A stretch of DNA of 64,000 bases, taken from assembly GCF_050574275.1 (NCBI RefSeq), contig NZ_CP192260.1, forward strand, positions 2,914,001-2,978,000. Reading direction: 5' to 3'. The position numbers and the translations under genes are program-made. The stretch is from Virgibacillus_F flavescens. GTDB taxonomy: Bacteria > Bacillota > Bacilli > Bacillales > Amphibacillaceae. Positions 52,575-59,602 of this stretch are shown here, piece after piece (within the stretch, counting starts at the first letter, position 1; every line of letters begins with the position of its first letter). The notes under the pieces were generated by a model. The model saw only the letters and a program-made list of their open reading frames with translations, was not told the origin of the DNA and searched no databases.

Positions 52575-52599
52575 AGTCCACCAAAAAGACTGGTGGACT
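52575..52599 (-). terminator. terminator of the riboswitch expression platform
   Basis: AGTCCACCA (52575-52583) pairs perfectly with TGGTGGACT (52591-52599), and TATTTTTTAT follows on the minus strand. It lies between the aptamer and the FapA-like start, where it can decide read-through. Confidence 0.88.
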
Positions 52600-52653
52600 C
52601 CATAGATCAATACTTCAGCAGAATTATTGATTACGGGTAATTTCCAACCCTTT

Positions 52654-52735
52654 TCGGTAACTCGGCGATCTTAGTCTGTTAGACCTTAGACCCGTAGCTT
52701 TGCGTCCTTACTTTTCAGTAAGTTTGCCATTATCG
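52654..52735 (-). promoter_or_regulatory. c-di-GMP-I (GEMM) riboswitch aptamer
   Basis: On the minus strand the conserved GEMM blocks are present in order: GGCAAAC, then GAAAAGTAAGGACGCAAAGC, then GGGTCTAAGG, then GATCGCCGAGTTACCG. The GGACGCAAAGC core is diagnostic of class I c-di-GMP aptamers. It precedes a terminator hairpin and the FapA-like and STAS genes, so c-di-GMP probably switches them on or off. From established knowledge, the ligand is cyclic di-GMP. Confidence 0.9.
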
Positions 52736-52873
52736 TAGGTAAATATGATATAAATAAGACAAAATTCTACAAAATATAGTTCTAAATGACTATTTCTACT
52801 TGTATCATATTCCATTTTCGACAAACATGCAATAGATTCCATCAATATTTAACTGATTTTTTTTGCAATTCAA

Positions 52874-53470
52874 TTAAGTTAAATCTGTTTCATTATTTTT
52901 CAGTTTCGGGTTTTTATACAACGATGACCGAACAAACACTTCATCTGTCATAAGATACTCATGGCATTTCAGTAAACTATTTTGGAGTGAAGCCGATAAT
53001 CCTGAACCCGAATATGCACATACCGAGATTAGCCCCATCTCTTTTACACGGTGATCTGCCATTCGCTCATACATTTCAAGAGTAGTTGAAACTGCCTTGT
53101 TTTCATTCCATTCAACATGTGCCCAGATGCGAACATTAATATCTTTCTCAAAAAAAGGGGCTAACACTTCCCCGAAATGCTTAACAATATTATTAATCTG
53201 GAAATCGCCATAACGCTGATAAAATGAGTAATTATCAATATAATGAATGCATTTCAGTTGATTCTCTGAAAATAGCTGCTTACATTCATATTCCACTTCA
53301 CTAAAAATTTCACGCCTTTCTAACACTAGTACATGATGATCCCTTTCGATTCCCGCTTTTATATAAGCGAGCATATTTTTTAAATAACATTTCATTTCCT
53401 CAAAGAAGTAAAGAATGTGTGCAGGACTGGAAATTTCCAAATAATTTGTTAACGGAATAAATTTGGTCAT
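52874..53470 (-). CDS. MEDS-domain sensor protein
   Basis: About 198 residues from ATG 53470 with AAGGG before it. The whole protein matches the MEDS domain (DcmR-type sensory domain): HILYFFEEMKCYLKNMLAYI, HHVLVLERREIF, IHYIDNYSFYQRYGDF, NVRIWAHVEWNENKAVS. Its ligand is unknown. The neighbour is a second MEDS protein fused to a DNA-binding domain, so the two may form a sensor-regulator pair. Confidence 0.8.
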   Translation of the reverse strand: MTKFIPLTNYLEISSPAHILYFFEEMKCYLKNMLAYIKAGIERDHHVLVLERREIFSEVEYECKQLFSENQLKCIHYIDNYSFYQRYGDFQINNIVKHFGEVLAPFFEKDINVRIWAHVEWNENKAVSTTLEMYERMADHRVKEMGLISVCAYSGSGLSASLQNSLLKCHEYLMTDEVFVRSSLYKNPKLKNNETDLT

Positions 53471-53543
53471 ACAAACCCTTCTTTCAATGTTTATCCTACA
53501 TTTAACCATACCAGCTAATCGCTTTACAACCTGACAAAATTGA

Positions 53544-54359
53544 CTACATATGTTCCTGAATGTAAATCGACGGGTATATAAATGAATTGTTACTCGATAA
53601 ACAAAAAGGTGAACTTACTATTTCAAAATCAGTCATAAGATAGGGGTAGGTTTTCATTAATCTGATATGTGTTCCTGCTGAGATCATCGAAGCATTATAT
53701 GAACGAACAAATAAAACGTTGGTTAAATTGAGTTCTGGTTTCTCAACATTTATGTAGTCAACTAATTTTGATAGCCAGTCTTTTTCAAGGTTATTTTCTT
53801 TAGGTGACCATATCCGAATAGATGCATTGTCCTCGAACTTGGACTGCAGGTTTTGGAAATAATCAGCAATCCCCTTAAGATCTAAGTGATCAATCTCAGA
53901 CCTGTCTATATAAAAAATATACTTCTTATATTCACTATCCTCTAAAAACGATTCCAGTCCATGTTTTATATCAAAGAAATTCTCCTGATGGTCAATGATA
54001 AAACAGTAGCTGTTTTTTTCAACTCCGGAGCAGAGAAATGTAAGTGCATGTTGTCTGTACGCTTCAATGCTATCGTAAAGATAAAGCAATTGCCCACACT
54101 CCATACTTTTTAGATGATCGGTTACGGTTCGATTGACTAATGTGTGCGGAATAGACTGATAATTATCTCGATCCATAAAAAATTTTAATGGATCAAAATT
54201 CAGTACTTTTGCTATATTATGTCCAACAGTGTGACTAGGGTTTCGTTTTCCGGTTTCAATCTGTGAATAATACCCTCTATCAATAAATGCCTGAGAGGCA
54301 ACTTCTTTCTGGGTTAATCGACGAGAATTCCGAATTTTGATTAACCACTCTCTTTTCAT
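53544..54359 (-). CDS. XRE-family regulator with MEDS sensor domain
   Basis: About 271 residues from ATG 54359 (MKREWLIKIRNSRRL). Residues 1-60 form an XRE helix-turn-helix (TQKEVASQAFIDRGYYSQIE); residues about 85-270 are a MEDS domain (GQLLYLYDSIEAYRQHALTF, NSYCFIIDHQENFF, RIWSPKENNLEKDW). Divergent from the EAL gene at 54645, with an inverted repeat (54502-54524) between them that could be its site. Confidence 0.85.
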   Translation of the reverse strand: MKREWLIKIRNSRRLTQKEVASQAFIDRGYYSQIETGKRNPSHTVGHNIAKVLNFDPLKFFMDRDNYQSIPHTLVNRTVTDHLKSMECGQLLYLYDSIEAYRQHALTFLCSGVEKNSYCFIIDHQENFFDIKHGLESFLEDSEYKKYIFYIDRSEIDHLDLKGIADYFQNLQSKFEDNASIRIWSPKENNLEKDWLSKLVDYINVEKPELNLTNVLFVRSYNASMISAGTHIRLMKTYPYLMTDFEIVSSPFCLSSNNSFIYPSIYIQEHM

Positions 54360-54501
54360 ATTCCTGCCCCCCAACATCTGAACCAATTTCATGTTTTCAA
54401 TCTTCAATGTAATTGAGAATTGGACAAAATCAAGCAATAATGCAAGCAAATCCATACAATATTACAACTATACTATTTATAGGCCTAGTATTATATCTAT
54501 T

Positions 54502-54524
54502 AAATGTGGCAAGTTGACACATTT
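54502..54524. promoter_or_regulatory. candidate operator: inverted repeat between XRE-MEDS and EAL genes
   Basis: AAATGTG (54502-54508) and CACATTT (54518-54524) with a 9-bp spacer, in the 285-bp divergent intergenic region. A TTGATT/TAATAT promoter-like pair with 18-bp spacing lies to its right. No proof of binding. Confidence 0.4.
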
Positions 54525-54644
54525 TACCAATCGACTTGATTTAACAAGTTTTATACAGGTAATATGAATACTAATCAAATCTGAATACCAGTACTGCATA
54601 AAATATGCTATTTTGATTGATACGAATATTTAGGGGGAGGCACC

Positions 54645-56222
54645 ATGAATAATGAAGTAAGAAGTTTAATTAAAAATGATTTGAACTATGCTATTGTTCG
54701 AAAAGAACTGAGTCTTTGTTTTCAGCCACAAGTTAAACTCGCAACCGGAGAGATAATTGGGACTGAAGCTTTACTTCGGTGGAGACATCCAGAACACGGC
54801 TGGATTCCGCCGTCAGACTTCATTCCAATCGCTGAAGAAACCGGCATGATACATGATTTGACGAAATGGGTTATGAAAGAGGCTTGCCGCCAGAATAAAG
54901 CATGGCATGATATGGGTTTACCAAAGATAACAATATCCGTAAACATATCATCTGTTAACTTTAAACGATTTAGCATCTACGAAATGATTGTAAATACATT
55001 AAAAGAAACTCAGCTCGAACCGCATTATCTGGAGCTGGAAGTAACAGAAAGCGCCATTATGGAAGACATACACGGAGCAAAAGAAATACTGCATATGCTA
55101 AAAACCCTTGGAATACGCATTGCCATCGACGATTTTGGCGTCGGCAACTCATCCTTATCTTATTTACGGGAGCTTCCAATTGATGTGCTGAAGATAGACC
55201 GATCCTTCATAAATAATGTCCCCGGTAATGTCAAGGCAGCAACAATAGTGAAGAACGTCATTCATCTAGCACAAAACATCGGATTGACGATTGTGGCCGA
55301 AGGAGTAGAAACAGATAAGCAAGTCATCTTTCTCTCACTGCATAACTGTCACATCGTGCAAGGATACTTATTCAGTAAGCCTCTGTTTGCAGATAAATAC
55401 CAAGAGGATATTTTGAAGTACGAGAAGAACGCAATCATAAAAATGGCAGCGCTAGAACAGGAGATCGATATTGCATCCTTAAAATATAATGATAACCGGT
55501 TCTATTCCCTCTTCGAATATAATCCTGATGCAGTTTGTTCGATTGATTTGAGTGGAAATATTTTAAGTGTAAATCCAGCATTTGAACATATCTTGGGATA
55601 TACTGAAAAAGAACTTTTATATAAAAAAATTACGTCATTAGTGCTTTCATGTGAAATTTTGAACGCATCCGAACATTTCAGCCAAGTGATTAAGATGAAA
55701 TCACCAAAATCTATCGAACTAACTTTAACCCATAAAAGCAATTCACATTTTTGTTTTTCGGTGACATGTCTTCCTATTCTTTTAGATGAAAAAATTGTTG
55801 GGGTTTATTGTATTGGGAAGAAACTATCCAATCAAAGAAGTGTTGAACAGAATCTGACAAAAAAAACAGAAACATGGAAGCTTATTGCTGATAATATAAC
55901 AGATTTGGTTTTAATAATCGATAGTGAGGGAATCATCCACTATGCTTCTCCTTCCCACAAAGAAACGCTTGGTGTGAAACCTGGAGAAATGGAGGGCGAA
56001 ATGTTTGCGAAATGGATTCATCCTGATGACCTTCAGAATGTGAAAGACAAGATTAATATATTGAATCAAGTAAACGAGCCTAGTTACATAGAATTCCGGA
56101 TTCGCCATGACATAGGTCATTATCTACTTGTCGAATCCCATTTAACCCGTGAGACTGAAAAGAATGATCAAAATTCCAATATCGTTACAATACTTCGTGA
56201 AATTACACCATCTTATAGTTAA
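54645..56222 (+). CDS. EAL-PAS-PAS protein, probable c-di-GMP phosphodiesterase
   Basis: A 525-residue protein with the EAL domain first (about 15-260) and two PAS domains after (about 285-395 and 405-520). EAL at 41-43 in TEALLRWRHP is intact; SVNIS, LELEVTES, IDDFGVGNSS, VLKIDRSFI and VAEGVET follow. The DDFGTGYSS loop is altered to DDFGVGNSS, but the metal Asp pair and general base Lys remain, so activity is likely. PAS-last order is unusual. GGGGGAGG precedes ATG 54645. Confidence 0.9.
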   Translation: MNNEVRSLIKNDLNYAIVRKELSLCFQPQVKLATGEIIGTEALLRWRHPEHGWIPPSDFIPIAEETGMIHDLTKWVMKEACRQNKAWHDMGLPKITISVNISSVNFKRFSIYEMIVNTLKETQLEPHYLELEVTESAIMEDIHGAKEILHMLKTLGIRIAIDDFGVGNSSLSYLRELPIDVLKIDRSFINNVPGNVKAATIVKNVIHLAQNIGLTIVAEGVETDKQVIFLSLHNCHIVQGYLFSKPLFADKYQEDILKYEKNAIIKMAALEQEIDIASLKYNDNRFYSLFEYNPDAVCSIDLSGNILSVNPAFEHILGYTEKELLYKKITSLVLSCEILNASEHFSQVIKMKSPKSIELTLTHKSNSHFCFSVTCLPILLDEKIVGVYCIGKKLSNQRSVEQNLTKKTETWKLIADNITDLVLIIDSEGIIHYASPSHKETLGVKPGEMEGEMFAKWIHPDDLQNVKDKINILNQVNEPSYIEFRIRHDIGHYLLVESHLTRETEKNDQNSNIVTILREITPSYS

Positions 56223-56325
56223 GGAATGCAAGTGGGTATAATTGACTATTTAAACATTGATTATTTAGCTCTTATAGCTGATAATATATCAGAAGCAGGT
56301 AAGTAGAATGAGAGGTTAATAATTC

Positions 56326-57978
56326 ATGGAAAAATATGATTTATTTCAAAAGGTGTTAAATAATGGTCTTCAAGATATGGTGTTCGTTATGCGCGTATGT
56401 GAAAATGATTTCATTTATGAGTTTTTTAACGATACGGCAAAAAGAAAAACCGGCCTTACCGAAAATGACATTGGATCCAGTTTAAGTAAAGTACTTTCTC
56501 CTACTGTAGCAAGCCTGTTATACCAGAAATATACACAAGTAGTTAAAACTAATGACAGCATTACATATCAGGATTCTTTTCATTCCACTGCCAATACGGA
56601 AATTTACTCAGAAACCCAATTAACGCCGTTGTTTAATAAAAGAGGAATATGCACACATATTGTGGCATTAACGAAGGATATTACGAAACTAAGTCACACT
56701 GAGAAAAAAGCTGCAGAATCTGCACGCCGTTTCAACAAAAGCAATGAGCGCTATAAATCTTTATTTGAACATAACTCGGACGCTATTTTCGCCCTGGACT
56801 TAAATGGTAGAATCGTAAACGAAAACAGCGAATTCAAAAAAATTATAGGCTATGATGCAGAAGATCTACATACGCACGTTGTATCACTGATTACACCTAA
56901 GCGAAGAAAAGAAGCTAAATTGTGTTTTTTGAAAGCGGTTAAAGGGGATTCTCAAACATTTGAGACCTACATACGAAACAGACAAAAATCCGGCGTATAT
57001 TTACAGGTTAAAATGACACCGATAGTATTGAAAGAAGGTATTGAAGGTGTTTACGTCAGCGCCAAGGATATTACCTCTAATAAAAAACTGGAATTTGCAT
57101 TAAAAGAAAGTGAAGAACGCTTTCGATTAATTGCCGAAAACTCTAAGGATCTGATAAATCTTTTAGACCGGGAAGGTACTATCATTTATGCTTCCCCATC
57201 CTATGCAAAAACTCTTGACATTGATTCGAAAGATTACATCGGAGCTCCTTTTCTTCATTTTATGAACGATGAGGAAAGAGAGAAATTTAGTATAGTTTTT
57301 AAAGCATCCATCGATAATAGAAATTCAACTTATTTCGAATTACCGTTATTGCACCAAACAAATGGCTGGATGTGGCTGGAAATTCACTGTTCTCCTGTAT
57401 TTAATGAAAAAAATAAATTTGTTCATATGGTCGCGGTTACTAGAAATATTACAGAAAGAAAAGAACACGAAGATAGACTGAAACAGTTCGCCTTCCACGA
57501 CTCCTTGACTGGTCTACCTAATCGACGATTATTCCAGGAAAAGTTATTGCAGGCAATAACTAGATTTCAACAACATAATCAGCAATTCGCAGTAATGATG
57601 TTGGATTTAGATAATTTGAAAAAAATAAACGACGAGCTTGGTCATGATATCGGTGACAGAATTATTATTGAGTTCAGTACCCGTGTAAAAAAATCCATTC
57701 GTGATATGGATACCGCTGCAAGGTTAGGCGGCGACGAATTTATTGTTCTTTTACCTGATATATCTTCAAAAGATAAAGCGTGGGAAGTCGCCCAGCGAAT
57801 GCAGGTAGAGTTAAATAATAGCTGGTGTATTGAACATCATAAAATAAAAGCAACCGTCAGTATCGGTATTTCAGTAGCAGACGCTGAATCTGTAGCTGCA
57901 AATACAATCGTTAAACATGCAGACGAAGCTCTATACAAAGCAAAAAGCGAAGGCAAAAACACCATCAGACTTGCCTAA
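56326..57978 (+). CDS. PAS-PAS-PAS-GGDEF diguanylate cyclase
   Basis: A 550-residue protein: three PAS modules (about 1-120, 140-250, 265-385) then a GGDEF domain. The active GGDEF is at 468-472, and an RxxD inhibition site, RDMD at 459-462, lies exactly five residues before it, so product feedback is expected. The PAS regions carry no obvious cofactor motif. It follows the EAL gene in the same direction, giving opposing enzymes. Confidence 0.93.
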   Translation: MEKYDLFQKVLNNGLQDMVFVMRVCENDFIYEFFNDTAKRKTGLTENDIGSSLSKVLSPTVASLLYQKYTQVVKTNDSITYQDSFHSTANTEIYSETQLTPLFNKRGICTHIVALTKDITKLSHTEKKAAESARRFNKSNERYKSLFEHNSDAIFALDLNGRIVNENSEFKKIIGYDAEDLHTHVVSLITPKRRKEAKLCFLKAVKGDSQTFETYIRNRQKSGVYLQVKMTPIVLKEGIEGVYVSAKDITSNKKLEFALKESEERFRLIAENSKDLINLLDREGTIIYASPSYAKTLDIDSKDYIGAPFLHFMNDEEREKFSIVFKASIDNRNSTYFELPLLHQTNGWMWLEIHCSPVFNEKNKFVHMVAVTRNITERKEHEDRLKQFAFHDSLTGLPNRRLFQEKLLQAITRFQQHNQQFAVMMLDLDNLKKINDELGHDIGDRIIIEFSTRVKKSIRDMDTAARLGGDEFIVLLPDISSKDKAWEVAQRMQVELNNSWCIEHHKIKATVSIGISVADAESVAANTIVKHADEALYKAKSEGKNTIRLA

Positions 57979-57981
57979 GCA

Positions 57982-58040
57982 GCGGGACACGGGGACGGTT
58001 CTTTTGTCCCTGGGACAAAAGAACCGTCCCCGTGTCCCGC
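57982..58040. repeat. GGGAC-type repeat, full palindrome (copy 9)
   Basis: Arms of 27 bp around TG, outer GC bases paired, immediately after the cyclase stop. The arms are exact complements. Confidence 0.93.
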
Positions 58041-58433
58041 TCATTTATATTTTCTTGAGTAGATTAGTTCGGTAATTGGCAGTAATACGAAAGTTAGTCC
58101 GACGACTGTGAGTAGAGGTAAGTTATTAATCTCATTTAAATCACCAGTTCCTTCACTAATGAAAAGGATTAAACCTGATAAGACCATTATTACAAAATAA
58201 CTGATCTGTGCGCTTTTTAATTCAATATGTTTATCCGCATCGTTTTTTTCTCCTCTGCCTTCATGATTTCCCCACTTAAGAATATTAAAGAAGAAAGATA
58301 AGGAAAGAAATATAAAGAATATACTTCCACCTTCGAGCTGATGAAAATTCACCCAGTCATAAATTGTCTTTCCTAATATCGCACAGAAAACAACTCCTGC
58401 TGCAGATAACATGAATATTTTAGACCTGTTCAC
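58041..58433 (-). CDS. four-helix membrane protein
   Basis: A 130-residue protein with four membrane helices and a charged loop (GNHEGRGEKNDADKHIE). Unknown. Co-directional with the following tubby-like gene. Confidence 0.6.
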   Translation of the reverse strand: MNRSKIFMLSAAGVVFCAILGKTIYDWVNFHQLEGGSIFFIFLSLSFFFNILKWGNHEGRGEKNDADKHIELKSAQISYFVIMVLSGLILFISEGTGDLNEINNLPLLTVVGLTFVLLPITELIYSRKYK

Positions 58434-58456
58434 GTTTTTCCTCCTTTCAAAATCTT

Positions 58457-58975
58457 TTAAGGTGCATGCAGATATGTATGAAACAGTCCGAGAAATAGCA
58501 GTTCATCTTCTTCGTGATTTTCTTCTATTAATCTGAAATACGCTTTGAAAGGTACTTTTAAAGAACTCTTCCACTCTGCAATAACACTGCCATCTTTTTT
58601 GATTGCGGCCCAGCCTCCGATAGATTTTTCCAGCTCATATGTATCTCCTTTGTATTCGAAAGAAGTTCGTTCTCCAATTTCAAAGTTCTTTTTATCCATC
58701 AAATGTATGTATGACTCATCATCTCGTGCGCCGTAATGAATATGATACTGTCTCCTTTTAAATAATCCCGGATCCTTTTTTGATTTAAAAACTACGTCGC
58801 CGTTACTGCCTTCTACTTTGTAATTCACAAAAATACGGCCATTTAACAATATGTCGAGTATTTTATATACCGGTTTTTCATATACTTTTGTAACGGTTCC
58901 TATTCCATTCTCATTTTCATCATAAATTGTTGCAGGCTTTGTTGAGATCGTATTAAAAAATCGGTATTCATACAT
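58457..58975 (-). CDS. tubby/LURP-one-like beta-barrel protein
   Basis: About 172 residues from ATG 58975 with GGAAG before it. Strand-rich with RIFVNYKVEGSNGDVVFKSK, YIHLMDKKNFEIGERTSFEY, GWAAIKKDGSVIAEWK: a tubby C-terminal-like domain pattern. Probably a cytosolic or membrane-attached scaffold. Function unknown. Confidence 0.65.
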   Translation of the reverse strand: MYEYRFFNTISTKPATIYDENENGIGTVTKVYEKPVYKILDILLNGRIFVNYKVEGSNGDVVFKSKKDPGLFKRRQYHIHYGARDDESYIHLMDKKNFEIGERTSFEYKGDTYELEKSIGGWAAIKKDGSVIAEWKSSLKVPFKAYFRLIEENHEEDELLFLGLFHTYLHAP

Positions 58976-59095
58976 GTAAATCAATCTTCCTTTCCACTAT
59001 TATTCGTTTACTGGTATAGTTTACCAGAAATTTAAGTTTATGGTACAATAAATTTAATATTACGAATTAATTCAATAAGGGACAACAGAACCGTC

Positions 59096-59325
59096 TGAGA
59101 TTGCTGAAAAAGGTACATGAAAACGAAATCAGTAGATCTACCATCACATCATCGAATTCACTTCGCTTTCCGTGGGCACGGCTTCAGCTTCCTCGGATAA
59201 GCAAAAACCGCTTTCCTGCGGGATCTTCAGCTCGCGCTATTCCCACAGGAGTCTCGTGAATTCGATGATGTTAGACTGGGCTATACGTAAAATTTTTAAA
59301 ATCTAACACTTTTTCAGTGATCTCA
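59096..59325. mobile_element. 230-bp MITE-like element inserted into a GGGAC repeat
   Basis: Starts TGAGATTGCTGAAAAAG; its end is the inverse of TGAGATCACTGAAAAAG (15 of 17 bases). It is flanked by a 7-bp direct duplication AACCGTC. It has no coding capacity and carries in its centre copy B of the dispersed repeat. Insertion is therefore supported by target duplication and an interrupted host sequence. Confidence 0.75.
59146..59271. repeat. dispersed repeat, copy B: 98-bp conserved core with private inverted arms
   Basis: Core 59160-59257 is nearly the same as copy A at 14943-15042. The flanking arms are ACATCATCGAATTC (59146-59159) and GAATTCGATGATGT (59258-59271), a perfect inverted pair with no similarity to the arms of copy A. 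Confidence 0.82.
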
Positions 59326-59358
59326 AACCGTCCCTTTGTCCCGATGTGGGGTGAATAG

Positions 59359-59541
59359 TTGAAGATACAAAATAAAATGCCAACGTTAAAAGAAGGTTTG
59401 CATAAACAGTTAATTTCTGATGGATGGGTGCCTATGAAGGAACCTAAACGCCTAAGTTCCGCTATGCTGTTGTCCATTCCTTTTATGTTTTTAAATGGGT
59501 TGCTAGCAATATGGATAATTAGCATCTTTTCGCCTATAAGG
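59359..59541 (+). pseudogene. N-terminal fragment of a membrane protein truncated by a repeat
   Basis: A TTG start at 59359 reads MKIQNKMPTLKEGLHKQL, then DGWVPMKEPKRLSSAMLLSI and a membrane helix, in the style of DUF3267-like proteins. At 59540 it runs into a GGGAC palindrome and the rest (frame open to 59691) is repeat-derived and antisense to mvaS. So the gene has lost its 3' part. Confidence 0.45.
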
Positions 59542-59596
59542 GACGCGGGGACGGTTCTGCTGTCCCAGCGGGACAACAGAACCGTCCCCGCGTCCC
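59540..59596. repeat. GGGAC-type repeat, full palindrome (copy 11)
   Basis: Arms of 27 bp around AGC. Almost perfect, with one G:T-type difference between arms. Just 7 bp beyond the mvaS stop. Confidence 0.92.
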
Positions 59597-59602
59597 TTGT
59601 GT

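Larger units (their letters stand above)
59079..59342. repeat. GGGAC-type half repeat split by an inserted element (copy 10)
   Basis: Left piece 59079-59095 (GGGACAACAGAACCGTC) and right piece 59326-59342 (AACCGTCCCTTTGTCCC). Removing 59096-59332 rebuilds one normal 27-bp half repeat; AACCGTC occurs on both sides as a 7-bp target duplication. Confidence 0.8.

Noticed and set aside
59271..59576. 101-codon minus-strand frame with repeated TVPASL
   Set aside because: The coding look comes from translated GGGAC repeat and MITE sequence.
23516..59596. GGGAC repeats as a CRISPR array
   Set aside because: Copies are irregularly spaced over 36 kb, palindromic, and there are no uniform spacers or cas genes.
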